The notes under the pieces: model-generated | Database searches by the model: none | Told to the model about the DNA's origin: nothing | Seen by the model: only the letters and a program-made list of their open reading frames with translations | NCBI RefSeq assembly: GCF_012985205.1 | Contig: NZ_JABEKS010000002.1 | Location: forward strand, 518,480-582,479 | From: Planctomonas sp. JC2975 | GTDB lineage: Bacteria; Actinomycetota; Actinomycetes; Actinomycetales; Microbacteriaceae | Length of the DNA stretch: 64,000 nt | Reading direction: 5' to 3' | Shown: positions 1 through 8,030 of the stretch, in pieces | Position numbering within the stretch: position 1 is the stretch's first letter | Layout: each line of letters begins with the position of its first letter | Program-made: the position numbers and the translations under genes

Positions 1-288
1 GCCGTGCACGTCGACCTCGACGACCTCGTCGGCCTCGGCGAGGAGGCGGCGGATGCGGTCGCCTCCGGATTCGCCGCCACCGCTTGCCTGCATCCCGCTC
101 AGGTCGCGGTGGTGCGTGCAGCGTATCGGCCGACTGCGCAACGGATCGACTGGGCGCGACGGCTGCTCGCCGCCGCCGAGCTGGCACCGGGGGCCTTCCG
201 TTTCGAGGGCGGGATGGTCGACGAGCCACTCCTCGCGCAGGCCGGCGCGGTACTGCGGCAGGCGGAGCGCGCAGGAGCCGTCGAGTGA
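1..288 (+). CDS. CitE/HpcH-HpaI family lyase, C-terminal end (partial)
   Basis: Only the last ~95 codons are inside the window; the reading frame is open from base 1, so the true start lies to the left. The piece contains the stretch GFAATACLHPAQVAVVRAAY, typical of the C-terminal part of citrate lyase beta-subunit-like (HpcH/HpaI aldolase) proteins, where the conserved His-Pro-x-Gln follows the last barrel strand, and then an alpha-helical tail. Such proteins cleave or form CoA thioesters such as malyl-CoA or citramalyl-CoA. The substrate cannot be judged from this fragment. Confidence 0.8.
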   Translation, partial: AVHVDLDDLVGLGEEAADAVASGFAATACLHPAQVAVVRAAYRPTAQRIDWARRLLAAAELAPGAFRFEGGMVDEPLLAQAGAVLRQAERAGAVE

Positions 289-326
289 CGTCGGGCGATG
301 GCCGGCCGAGGCCCTACGATCGCTCC

Positions 327-368
327 ATGCCTCATCCCGCAGCGCCTCGGGCGCGCAGTCCACAATGA
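327..368 (+). CDS. Candidate leaderless micro-ORF (13 aa) coupled to yhhN-like gene
   Basis: A TACGAT hexamer at 315-320 is followed by exactly six bases and an ATG at 327, the same -10/leaderless layout seen at many genes in this window. The ORF reads MPHPAAPRARSPQ and its stop TGA (366-368) overlaps the ATG of the downstream membrane protein as ATGA. That gene has no obvious Shine-Dalgarno, so translation of the micro-ORF could deliver ribosomes to it. This is an inference from spacing and overlap only. There is no family match, and it may simply be part of a 5' leader. Confidence 0.35.
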   Translation: MPHPAAPRARSPQ

Positions 369-1054
369 CGTGGACCGCACGGTGGCCGCGCAGCCGTGAC
401 CTCGTCGCGTTCGCGCCCTACGTGATCGTGTCTGTCATCGACATCATCGGATCCGCCGTCGGCGAGCCGGCCATCGCGGCCGCGGTGAAGCCGCTGCTCA
501 TGCCGCTGCTCGCCATCCCATTCCTCTTGTTGGTCGGTCGGAACTCGATGCGCATCTCCGTGGTCGGAACGATCGCCCTGCTGTTCGCGTGGCTCGGCGA
601 CATCGCGTCGGACTTCATCGTCATGCTGGCGTTCTTCCTCTGCATGCAGCTCGCCTACGTCGTGCTGTTCGCCTGGCCGGCCCGGATGCGACGTCCGCGC
701 ATCTGGAGCGCGGTCTACGCGGTCTGGTGGCTCGGACTCGTCGCGCTCATCGGTCCGCAGGCGGGCGCTCTGCTCGTCCCGGTCGCGGTCTACGGCCTGG
801 CGCTCGGCGCGATGGCCGTCTTCGCAACGGGGACGAACGCGATCGCGGCGGTCGGATCCGCCGTGTTCCTCGTGTCCGACTCCGTCCTCGGCCTGGCGCA
901 TTTCCTGCCGGCATTCGCCTTCGCCGGCCACGATGCCGTCGTCATGCTCACCTACACCGTCGGGCAGCTGTTGATCGTCGCGGGTGTGATCCGGGTCGTG
1001 CGGATGCGCGCGGCCGCCGGCACGCAGCCGTCCAGCGAGCTCACCCCCGCGTGA
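365..1054 (+). CDS. YhhN/TMEM86 family membrane protein
   Basis: A 229-residue protein that is almost wholly hydrophobic, with about eight membrane segments from residue ~15 to ~215. It resembles the YhhN (TMEM86, lysoplasmalogenase-like) family: short loops, an Asp-containing segment (AWLGDIASD, near residue 80) and a second one (FLVSDSVLGL, near 180) that correspond to the paired acidic positions proposed to form the active site of these alkenyl-ether hydrolases. The ATG at 365 was chosen because upstream in-frame sequence is arginine-rich and non-hydrophobic. Lipid hydrolase activity is a family property, not visible here. A membrane protein of this family is quite sure. Confidence 0.8.
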   Translation: MTWTARWPRSRDLVAFAPYVIVSVIDIIGSAVGEPAIAAAVKPLLMPLLAIPFLLLVGRNSMRISVVGTIALLFAWLGDIASDFIVMLAFFLCMQLAYVVLFAWPARMRRPRIWSAVYAVWWLGLVALIGPQAGALLVPVAVYGLALGAMAVFATGTNAIAAVGSAVFLVSDSVLGLAHFLPAFAFAGHDAVVMLTYTVGQLLIVAGVIRVVRMRAAAGTQPSSELTPA

Positions 1055-1070
1055 CGATAACGTGTGAGGC

Positions 1071-1694
1071 ATGACCCGCGCGCTCCGCAAGCCGTTGTGG
1101 CGCTGGGAGCCGGCGCCGTACGTCCTGCTGATCCTCTTGCTGCTCGTGACGGGGTCCATCCGGCCGGACAGGCTGCCCGTTGTGTACTGGATCCTGTTCG
1201 CGATCACCGTCTTGGTCGCCGCGTGGCTGCTCGTGCAGGTGGTGATGCAGCTGGTGCACGGTCCGCGCAATCCGGATGCTGCTGGCATGCTCTCGAGTCT
1301 CGAGGGCATCGAGCTCGTACCGCTCGCGGCGAGCGACGCCCCTCGGACGCCTGTGGTGGACACGGCCCGTCATCAAGGAGCGCTGGACAGCGCGCAGGCC
1401 AGGGCCGGCAGAACGCCGGTCGCAGTCCTCGTGCCGGATGCCACGCGCTGGCTCGCTCTGCGCATCCGGATCGCGGTGCACGTCGTCGCGTCCGACCGGG
1501 TCTACCACGTCGGCTTCCTGCCAGACCAGGCGACAGCCCGATACAACGCCGAGCTCGGAGCTCTGGCATCGCGCAACCTCTTCGTCTCAGCTCCGGCCAC
1601 CGTGATGGGAACGTCTCAGCCGTACAGGCTGCAGCTGGATCTGGGGTCCCTTGCCGGCACGCTCGACGCGAGTGTCGACGCACCCTCCTCCTGA
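1071..1694 (+). CDS. Hypothetical protein with two N-terminal membrane segments
   Basis: A 207-residue protein not recognised as any named family. Residues ~15-30 and ~38-60 are hydrophobic and form a likely hairpin anchor, followed by a soluble domain of ~140 residues with alternating beta-like and polar stretches (for example AVLVPDATRWLALRIRIAVH). The start is supported by TAACGT at 1058-1063, seven bases ahead of the ATG, which fits a leaderless transcript. It lies 16 bp after the YhhN-like gene, on the same strand. The function is unknown; the C-terminal domain probably faces the cytoplasm or the cell surface, depending on topology. Confidence 0.7.
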   Translation: MTRALRKPLWRWEPAPYVLLILLLLVTGSIRPDRLPVVYWILFAITVLVAAWLLVQVVMQLVHGPRNPDAAGMLSSLEGIELVPLAASDAPRTPVVDTARHQGALDSAQARAGRTPVAVLVPDATRWLALRIRIAVHVVASDRVYHVGFLPDQATARYNAELGALASRNLFVSAPATVMGTSQPYRLQLDLGSLAGTLDASVDAPSS

Positions 1695-1785
1695 AGAAGA
1701 TGTCTCAGCCGGTGGACACGTCATCCATGGCGGCGCTCCAGGGTGTCGCCAGCGAGTGTCCAGCAACCGTCGGCATGCTGATGGC

Positions 1786-2247
1786 ATGTTCCGTCGGCAT
1801 CCGTTCCTGAGCGTCGTCACGCTCCTCTACCTGGCGGGCGTCGCGTGGATCACTCTTGGCCCTCAGCCCGACTTCGGGAACAAGAACAGCCTCGTGATGC
1901 AGGTGCTGCGCATCCTGTGGGAGCACCCCGCGACGGACTGGGTCACCTACGCCGGTGTGGAGTTCACGGCGAACATCGCGATGTTCCTGCCGATCGGACT
2001 GTTCTTCCTGCTTCTGTTCGGCCGTCGCCAGTGGTGGCTCGCCGTGCTCATCCCGTTCCTCATGACCCTCGGCATCGAGACGGCCCAGATCTGGATCCCT
2101 GGCCGGGTGTCCGACATCCGCGACGTCATCTCGAACACCATCGGCGCGATCGTCGGCGTTTTCCTGGGCTTGGCGCTCACCGCGCCGCGCGCCCGCCGCG
2201 ACCGCGAGGCGGCCCGCGCCCAGGCGCGACAACGGGTCCGCGCCTGA
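1786..2247 (+). CDS. VanZ family membrane protein
   Basis: A 153-residue protein with four membrane segments. The VanZ-like signature is present: an N-terminal segment ending in WITLGPQP, the polar loop after NKNSL, the motif FTANIAMFLPIGLFFLL (VanZ proteins have N-x-x-x-F-x-P-x-G) and a third block GIETAQIWIPGRVSDIRDVISNTIGAIVG. The last is the conserved E-x-x-Q ... R-x-x-D-x-x-D-x-x-x-N-x-x-G pattern of the family. VanZ was named for teicoplanin resistance, but most chromosomal members have no known role. The ATG at 1786 begins right at the first membrane segment; longer in-frame starts would add a polar, non-conserved tail. Confidence 0.88.
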   Translation: MFRRHPFLSVVTLLYLAGVAWITLGPQPDFGNKNSLVMQVLRILWEHPATDWVTYAGVEFTANIAMFLPIGLFFLLLFGRRQWWLAVLIPFLMTLGIETAQIWIPGRVSDIRDVISNTIGAIVGVFLGLALTAPRARRDREAARAQARQRVRA

Positions 2248-2270
2248 CCCAGGCCGCCGGACCAACCCCA

Positions 2271-2387
2271 CCTCCCGAGGGTGCCCGTTCCTCCTCCCGA
2301 GGGTGCCCGTTCGTCCTCCCGAGAGTGCGCGTTCTCTCTCTCTCTCTCTCGAGAGCGTGCGTCTTCCTCCCGAGGGTGCGCTCGCGC
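2271..2387. repeat. Degenerate 22-nt tandem array with an expanded CT tract
   Basis: Between the VanZ gene and the fructosamine kinase lie about five copies of a unit of form CCTCCCGAGGGTGCCCGTTC plus two bases. Copies begin at 2271, 2293 and 2315 (exact 22-nt spacing), then one copy stretched to 29 nt by a run of CT dinucleotides around 2334-2350, then a copy at 2366. The first two copies differ by one base in the tail; later ones diverge more (GAGGG to GAGAG, CCCG to GCGCG). The array is intergenic. It is not a CRISPR because the units abut without spacers. A variable-number tandem repeat or slippage hot-spot is the simplest reading. Confidence 0.8.
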
Positions 2388-2446
2388 GTCACGGACGGTG
2401 CGATTCCGCATGGCAGGGTGTTCCCCCGGCACTAGCGTTGCGGCTG

Positions 2447-3217
2447 ATGGTCGAGACCGTGATCAAAACCAATCCGGACGCCCCACAGCGCTTCTTCGAG
2501 GCGGAGGCGGCGGGTCTGGCTTGGCTCGCATCGGCGGCTGGCGCTCGAACGGCTGCCGTCGTGGACGTGTCACCGGGCCGCATCGAGTTGGAACGCGTGC
2601 CATCCGCCCGTCCCGCTCCGGACGCCGCCCGCAGCTTCGGCGCAGCACTCGCGGTCACGCACGACGCGGGAGCGGCGGCGTTCGGCGCGGCCCCGGACGG
2701 ATGGGACGGCCCTCTCTTCATCGGCCGTCGACCACTTCCTCGGGCGGATGAGCCGACCTGGGGCCGCTTCTACGCGCGGGATCGCGTTCTGCCGTACCTC
2801 GAACTCGCCATAGACGCCGGAGGGATCGGGCGAGGACAGGCGTCCATCGTCCGCCAGGCCTGCGAAGAGATCGCAGCAGGCGTGTTCGACGACGATGATC
2901 CGCCGGCGCGCCTGCACGGCGATCTCTGGAACGGGAACGTGCTCTGGTCACCGCACGGCGTCGTGCTCATCGATCCCGCAGCGCACGGCGGCCACCGAGA
3001 GACCGACCTCGCCATGCTCGCCCTCTTCGGATGCCCGTACCTCGACGACATCTTCGCCGGCTACGAGTGGGTGCACCCGCTGCGGCGCGGATGGCGCGAT
3101 CGGGTGCCGCTGCACCAGCTGCATCCGCTCGCTGTGCACGCCGCGAGCTACGGACGCGGCTACGGCGACGCCCTTGCGGATGCCGCTGCGCGCGTGATCG
3201 CCCTCGCCGACGCCTGA
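2447..3217 (+). CDS. Fructosamine kinase family protein
   Basis: A 256-residue protein of the fructosamine/ketosamine-3-kinase fold, within the protein-kinase-like and aminoglycoside phosphotransferase group. Near residue 155 the motif [14 protein letters not shown] provides the catalytic loop (HGDxxxxN), and [20 protein letters not shown] about 15 residues later provides the metal-binding Asp; both are diagnostic of the FN3K family. The N-terminal IKTNPD...[12 protein letters not shown] contains the Lys-like and Glu positions of the nucleotide pocket. These enzymes phosphorylate sugar-amine adducts (Amadori products) on proteins, which then decay and free the amine. TAGCGT at 2433-2438 lies eight bases before the ATG, so the transcript may be nearly leaderless. 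Confidence 0.9.
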   Translation: MVETVIKTNPDAPQRFFEAEAAGLAWLASAAGARTAAVVDVSPGRIELERVPSARPAPDAARSFGAALAVTHDAGAAAFGAAPDGWDGPLFIGRRPLPRADEPTWGRFYARDRVLPYLELAIDAGGIGRGQASIVRQACEEIAAGVFDDDDPPARLHGDLWNGNVLWSPHGVVLIDPAAHGGHRETDLAMLALFGCPYLDDIFAGYEWVHPLRRGWRDRVPLHQLHPLAVHAASYGRGYGDALADAAARVIALADA

Positions 3218-3244
3218 ACAACCCCCTCTGCTAGGATCGTCACG

Positions 3245-3494
3245 GTTCGATAACCACACGAAACTCGCTATGCGTGGCTGGCAGGCTGCTGGTCCTCGGT
3301 GGTGGAATCCCAACCGCACCCCTCACGTGACACGTCCGACGCATGTTCCGGGCAGGCGTGAGTGCGGGTGGTGTTTTTCTACTGATGGCCGGCGCGGAGC
3401 CCATGTCGCTCGGTTTTGCCTGTTCTCCCGCACGAAAGGGCGAGTGCGTCATGTCCACATGGGACGACGCACGAACAAAGGAGAAGAGACCTTA
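3245..3494 (+). promoter_or_regulatory. Long structured 5' leader of pnp (Actino-pnp-like candidate)
   Basis: About 250 nt separate a TAGGAT -10-like hexamer (3233-3238) from the pnp ATG, with no coding potential of its own. The leader has several complementary blocks. The clearest is the pair GTGCGTC / GACGCAC just before the Shine-Dalgarno (about 3447-3473), which encloses a shorter GTCC/GGGAC hairpin. A conserved RNA element called Actino-pnp is known upstream of PNPase genes in actinobacteria, and PNPase leaders commonly mediate autocontrol by RNase processing. The position fits that element; I could not align the sequence to its model. The SD AAAGGAGAAG lies at about 3478-3487. Confidence 0.55.
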
Positions 3495-5792
3495 ATGGAA
3501 GGTCCAGAAATCAAGTTCGCCGAGGCCGTTCTCGACAACGGCCGCTTCGGCACCCGCACGATCCGGTTCGAAACCGGTCGTCTGGCGCAGCAGGCGCAGG
3601 GCGCCGTCGCCGCCTACCTCGACGAGGAGACCATGCTGCTGAGCGCGACGAGCGCCAGCAAGCACCCGAAAGACAACTTCGACTTCTTCCCGCTGACGGT
3701 CGACGTCGAGGAGCGGTCGTACGCGGCCGGCAAGATCCCCGGCTCGTTCTTCCGTCGTGAGGGACGTCCGTCGACGGAGGCCATCCTGGTCTGCCGTCTC
3801 ATCGACCGTCCGCTGCGTCCCTCGTTCGTCGAGGGCCTCCGCAACGAGGTGCAGATCGTCATCACGGTGCTGAGCATCGCGCCGGATGAGTTCTACGACG
3901 CACTCGCGATCAACGCGGCATCCGCATCCACCCAGATCTCGGGCCTGCCGTTCTCCGGCCCGATCGCCGGCGTGCGCCTGGCGTTCATCCCGGGCAACGG
4001 TGAGCACGATGACCAGTGGGTCGCGTTCCCGAAGGCCTCGCAGCTCGAGCACGCCGTGTTCGATCTCGTCGTCGCCGGCCGCGTGCTCACGAACGCCGAC
4101 GGCTCAGAGGGCGATGTCGCGATCATGATGGTCGAGGCCGAGGCCACCGAGCACAGCTGGGACCTCATCCAGGCCGGCGCCACGAAGCCGAGCGAGGACG
4201 TCGTCGCGAGCGGCCTCGAGGCCGCCAAGCCGTTCATCCGCCAGCTGGTGGGTGCGCAGACGGTGCTCGCGCAGCAGTCCGCGAAGGCCATCGCCGACTA
4301 CCCGGTGTTCCTGCCCTACTCGCAGGAGACCTACGACAACGTCGCCGGCCTCGCCTACGACGACCTGGTGAACGTGTACCAGATCGCCGACAAGATCGAG
4401 CGCCAGAACGCTGATGACGCACTCAAGGACCGCGTCAAGGTCGCCGTCGCCGAGAAGGTCGAGGCCGGCGCCCTGCCTGCCGAGACGCTCGAGCAGTTCT
4501 CCGCCGCCTACAAGTCGGTCTCGAAGGTCGTCATGCGCGGCCGCGTGCTCCGCGAGGGCATCCGCATCGACGGACGTGGTCTGCGCGACATCCGTCCGCT
4601 CGACGCCGAGGTGCAGGTCATCCCGCGCGTGCACGGATCGGCCATCTTCCAGCGCGGAGAGACCCAGATCCTGGGTGTCACCACGCTGAACATGCTCAAG
4701 ATGGAGCAGCAGATCGACTCGCTGTCGCCTGTCACCAAGAAGCGGTACCTGCACCACTACAACTTCCCGCCCTACTCGACCGGTGAGACCGGTCGTGTCG
4801 GCAGCCCGAAGCGTCGCGAGATCGGCCACGGATTCCTGGCCGAGCGCGCGCTCGTGCCGGTGCTGCCGACGCGCGAGGAGTTCCCGTACGCCATCCGCCA
4901 GGTGTCGGAGGCGCTCGGATCCAACGGATCGACGTCGATGGGCTCGGTCTGCGCGTCCACCCTGTCCCTGCTGAACGCGGGTGTGCCGCTGCGCGCTCCG
5001 GTCGCCGGTATCGCGATGGGCCTCATCTCCGACACGGTCGACGGTGAGACCCGCTACGCGGCGCTCACCGACATCCTCGGTGCCGAGGACGCCCTGGGCG
5101 ACATGGACTTCAAGGTCGCCGGCACGAGCGAGTTCGTCACCGCCATCCAGCTCGACACCAAGCTCGACGGCATCCCGTCGTCGGTCCTGGCAGGCGCGCT
5201 GCAGCAGGCGAAGGATGCCCGCACCACGATCCTGTCCGTGCTCAACGCCGCCATCGACACGCCGGACGAGATGGCGCCCACCGCGCCGCGCGTCATCAGC
5301 GTGCAGATCCCGGTCGACAAGATCGGCGAGCTGATCGGGCCGAAGGGCAAGACGATCAACGCGATCCAGGACGAGACGGGCGCCGAGATCTCCATCGAGG
5401 AGGACGGCACCGTCTACATCGGCGCGACCGACGGACCGTCGGCCGAGGCCGCTCGTGCGCAGGTGAACGCGATCGCCAACCCGACCAACCCCGAGGTGGG
5501 CGACCAGTTCCTCGGAACGGTCGTGAAGATCGCCACGTTCGGCGCCTTCATCTCCCTCCTGCCCGGCCGTGACGGCCTGCTGCACATCTCCGAGGTGCGC
5601 AAGCTCGCCGGCGGCAAGCGGGTCGAGAACGTCGAGGACGTGCTCTCCGTCGGCCAGAAGATCCTGGTGGAGATCACCAAGGTCGACGACCGCGGCAAGC
5701 TGTCGCTGCAGCCGGTCATCGCCGAGGAGACGGCGGAAGCCGACGCTCCCGCCGAGTCCGCTGAGGGCTCAACGGAGACCGTCGAGGCCTGA
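3495..5792 (+). CDS. pnp: Polyribonucleotide nucleotidyltransferase (PNPase)
   Basis: A 765-residue phosphorolytic 3'-to-5' exoribonuclease that forms trimers and degrades RNA with inorganic phosphate, releasing nucleoside diphosphates. Two RNase PH-like halves are visible (residues ~15-240 and ~345-580, the second with [30 protein letters not shown] and the catalytic-site motif [17 protein letters not shown]). These are followed by a KH domain ([19 protein letters not shown], ~605-660) and an S1 domain ([20 protein letters not shown], ~672-745). The usual length is ~720-760. The ATG follows SD AAAGGAGAAG, so upstream in-frame ATGs are not used. In many actinobacteria rpsO precedes pnp; here it does not. 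Confidence 0.97.
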   Translation: MEGPEIKFAEAVLDNGRFGTRTIRFETGRLAQQAQGAVAAYLDEETMLLSATSASKHPKDNFDFFPLTVDVEERSYAAGKIPGSFFRREGRPSTEAILVCRLIDRPLRPSFVEGLRNEVQIVITVLSIAPDEFYDALAINAASASTQISGLPFSGPIAGVRLAFIPGNGEHDDQWVAFPKASQLEHAVFDLVVAGRVLTNADGSEGDVAIMMVEAEATEHSWDLIQAGATKPSEDVVASGLEAAKPFIRQLVGAQTVLAQQSAKAIADYPVFLPYSQETYDNVAGLAYDDLVNVYQIADKIERQNADDALKDRVKVAVAEKVEAGALPAETLEQFSAAYKSVSKVVMRGRVLREGIRIDGRGLRDIRPLDAEVQVIPRVHGSAIFQRGETQILGVTTLNMLKMEQQIDSLSPVTKKRYLHHYNFPPYSTGETGRVGSPKRREIGHGFLAERALVPVLPTREEFPYAIRQVSEALGSNGSTSMGSVCASTLSLLNAGVPLRAPVAGIAMGLISDTVDGETRYAALTDILGAEDALGDMDFKVAGTSEFVTAIQLDTKLDGIPSSVLAGALQQAKDARTTILSVLNAAIDTPDEMAPTAPRVISVQIPVDKIGELIGPKGKTINAIQDETGAEISIEEDGTVYIGATDGPSAEAARAQVNAIANPTNPEVGDQFLGTVVKIATFGAFISLLPGRDGLLHISEVRKLAGGKRVENVEDVLSVGQKILVEITKVDDRGKLSLQPVIAEETAEADAPAESAEGSTETVEA

Positions 5793-5812
5793 TCGCAGAC
5801 ACTCGCATTGCA

Positions 5813-5851
5813 CGACGCGCCCGCCGCGGCTTCGGCCCGGCGGGCGCGTCG
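5813..5851 (+). terminator. Strong hairpin terminator after pnp
   Basis: A perfect 14-bp stem, CGACGCGCCCGCCG (5813-5826) pairing with 5838-5851, with an 11-nt loop, lies 21 bp after the pnp stop codon. There is no clear run of T after it (TCGTTCG), as is usual for high-GC actinobacterial terminators. Confidence 0.8.
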
Positions 5852-6162
5852 TCGTTCGAGCACTGATCGCTTCCGTCCAGGTCGGCGACAGACCGCCAGT
5901 GACGCCTCCGGCCGGGGCAGCTGCCGATCGCGACGGCACCGATCGGATCGACGCGCACGCGGCAGCGCGATCCGTACCAGAGCAAGGTTGCGCGAAATGC
6001 GTGTCGCACCCGCGTCTGAGCGACATTTGCCAAAGATTTGATAACGGTTCAATCGTTTCGACGGGGTGACGGACGGGCTGTCCACTACGCTCGCTCACAT
6101 CAGGTGTGATGTGGCATCCCGCGTCACATCGGCTCGGGGGGGCTGAGGAGCTGGAGGGGTCA
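5852..6162. other. Gene-free stretch between pnp terminator and AKR-like gene
   Basis: No ORF with convincing coding character is seen here. A relatively AT-rich patch (about 6020-6062) and a TACGCT hexamer (6086-6091) probably form the promoter of the next gene. Just after it lies a perfect inverted repeat, CACATCA-GGTG-TGATGTG (6096-6113), at or near the expected transcription start. It could be a protein-binding site or an RNA hairpin ahead of the GGAGCTGGAGGGG Shine-Dalgarno region. Confidence 0.5.
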
Positions 6163-7209
6163 ATGGCGCAGCCGTTTTCCGTGCGCGCACGGGAACACAT
6201 CAACGGGGGAGAGACCGGAATCGGACCGGTCTTCGACGCACCGGTAGTTCCCGTGGACTACGAGGGAGCGGCGACGGCGCCGCTCTCGATCGTGGCGCCG
6301 CGACGACTTGGCGAGACCGACCTCGCCGTGTACTCCCTTGCTCTGGGCACGGCCGCGCTGGCCGAGGCCGCGGATGTCGACGCGGCACAGGCGGTTCTCG
6401 ACCGTTACGTGCACCTCGGCGGCAACTTCATCGTCACCTCAGACGCGCACGCGCGTGGTCTCGGCAACGCCATCGTCGGCGGCTGGATGCACCGGCGCGA
6501 CGTGCGCGGCAGCATGATCATCGATCTGCGGATCGGCGCGGGGGAGGAGAGCCCAGGTCTCGGGCAGGTCAACGTGATCCGTGCCGTCGAAGCGGCTCTG
6601 CGTCGTCTCGGCACCGACCACGTCGACGTGCTGACCCTCGAGGGACCCGATCCGCACGTCGCGCTCTCAGACACCCTCGCCACCGTGGAGTGGCTGATCG
6701 ACACCGGAAAAGTCCGCCACGTCGGCTTCTCCGGCTTCTCAGCGGAGAGCCTCATGGAAGCCCGTGTGCTCTCTTCGTCCGGCCTTCCAAAGGTCGCCGC
6801 GATCGAGGTGCCGTACAGCCTGATGAATCGCGGTGTGTTCGAGGGCGATCTCCGCATCGTCACGGCCGCCCAGTCGCTCGGCGTGCTGCCCACCAGGCCG
6901 CTCGCGCACGGCTATCTCGCCGGTGCCTACCGATCGCGCTCCGACCTGGATGCCGGTGCTCGCCTCGCAGGTGTCGGCGGCTATCTCGGACGCCGCGGCC
7001 ACCGCGTGCGTCAGGTGCTCGATCGGGTCGCTGCCGAGCACTCGTGCAGCATGGCCACCATCGCCATCGCGTGGCTTCTCGCCAAGCGTGGAGTGGTCGC
7101 GCCCGTCGTGAATGTCGGGTCGGCCGGAGAGGTCGATGACCTCATGGCGGCGTGCAGCGTCAGCCTGAGCCGCACCGACATGCTCGAGCTCGACCGCGCT
7201 TCCGAATAG
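6163..7209 (+). CDS. Aldo/keto reductase fold protein lacking the catalytic tetrad
   Basis: A 348-residue protein with an aldo/keto-reductase barrel of the potassium-channel-beta/oxidoreductase type: RRLGETDLAVYSLALGTAAL at ~47, GGNFI at ~86, EAALRRLGTDHVDVL at ~143, VRHVGFSG at ~188 and IAIAWLLAKRGVVAPVVNVGSAGEVDDL near the end. At the four tetrad positions it has Val91 for Asp, His96 for Tyr, Arg123 for Lys and Glu160 for His, so ordinary NADPH-dependent carbonyl reduction seems unlikely. A binding or regulatory role is inferred. The first ~45 residues are a low-complexity extension. The start at 6163 follows a GGAGG-like site; an upstream in-frame ATG lacks one. Confidence 0.85.
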   Translation: MAQPFSVRAREHINGGETGIGPVFDAPVVPVDYEGAATAPLSIVAPRRLGETDLAVYSLALGTAALAEAADVDAAQAVLDRYVHLGGNFIVTSDAHARGLGNAIVGGWMHRRDVRGSMIIDLRIGAGEESPGLGQVNVIRAVEAALRRLGTDHVDVLTLEGPDPHVALSDTLATVEWLIDTGKVRHVGFSGFSAESLMEARVLSSSGLPKVAAIEVPYSLMNRGVFEGDLRIVTAAQSLGVLPTRPLAHGYLAGAYRSRSDLDAGARLAGVGGYLGRRGHRVRQVLDRVAAEHSCSMATIAIAWLLAKRGVVAPVVNVGSAGEVDDLMAACSVSLSRTDMLELDRASE

Positions 7210-7217
7210 GTCCCCGC

Positions 7218-7796
7218 TCAGGGGAGCAGACGCTCCAGAGCGCGATGGAGAGCGGCATCCGTCGCTGCTGGGTCCGCGACCGATCCACCGCCGAAGGCAC
7301 CATCGCGAGCGAGGAGCAGATCATCCGCCGCCTTTTCGGGGGAACCGGCTCGCGCCTGCGTGAAGAGGTCGACCAGCGTGGTGCGCAGCCAGGATCGCCA
7401 TTCGGCGACGGCCGGGCCGACAGGGCCGTCCGCGTCAAGCTGGGCGGCGGCGGCGTTGATGAACGGACAGCCGTGGTATCCGGGGCGCCGCGACTCGGAC
7501 GCGAAATCGTCGACGATCGCGCGCAGCACACCGAGGGCATCACCGAGGGTCTCGCGATCCGCCTCGACGCTCTCACGAGCGCGCTGCGCGCGGCCGGTGA
7601 CGTAGGCGGCGATCAGGATGTCCTTCGAGCGGTAGTGCTTGTAGAAGGTGGCCTTCGTGACGTGCGACTGGGCGATGATCCGGTCGACGCCGACTGTGTG
7701 GACGCCTTCGTCGTAGAACAGGCGGTCAGCCGTCGCCAGAATCTTCAGCTTGGCCGGCGCCGGCGGGCGCGTGATGACGGCACTCTGCTCGGGCAT
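7218..7796 (-). CDS. TetR/AcrR family transcriptional regulator
   Basis: A 192-residue protein with an N-terminal helix-turn-helix of TetR type: ILATADRLFYDEGVHTVGVDRIIAQSHVTKATFYKHYRSKDILIAAYV (~19-66), including the conserved KATFYKHYxSK recognition helix end. The rest is a ligand/dimer domain with YHGCPFINAAAAQ, common in a subgroup that responds to oxidants or xenobiotics. The start is set by an SD (GAGGAGA) directly upstream on the minus strand. A clear TATAAT hexamer sits ~65 bp upstream on that strand. It ends 8 bp from the convergent AKR-like gene and diverges from the M16 protease gene. Its target is not known. Confidence 0.9.
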   Translation of the reverse strand: MPEQSAVITRPPAPAKLKILATADRLFYDEGVHTVGVDRIIAQSHVTKATFYKHYRSKDILIAAYVTGRAQRARESVEADRETLGDALGVLRAIVDDFASESRRPGYHGCPFINAAAAQLDADGPVGPAVAEWRSWLRTTLVDLFTQARAGSPEKAADDLLLARDGAFGGGSVADPAATDAALHRALERLLP

Positions 7797-8030
7797 CCGG
7801 TTCTCCTCAACTCGCTGCGCGCACGTACTCCACGACGAGTCCCGTCGGAGATTGGTTGCAATTATATAGGGGTAGACAGTGATGTTTGTCCTCAAGAATG
7901 TGGACAGGTCATCCGCAGCAATTCCCACGGATGATCGACGCATCCGCGTACGGCCGATCGGATGCGGATCGATGACATCGGTCGTGCTGATGATCCTCGA
8001 TTCGACGGCGGTGTGGATAGGGTGGGAGTG

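Noticed and set aside
2271..2387. CRISPR array
   Set aside because: Units abut without unique spacers and no cas gene is nearby; it is a simple tandem repeat.
3280..3345. tRNA gene in the pnp leader
   Set aside because: A GGTCCTCGGTGGTGGAATCC-like stretch recalls part of a tRNA, but no acceptor stem or anticodon arm can be formed.
6106..6162. Earlier start for the AKR-like protein (MMWHPASHRLGG...)
   Set aside because: There is no Shine-Dalgarno before 6106, the added residues are not family-like, and a GGAGG-type site precedes the ATG at 6163.
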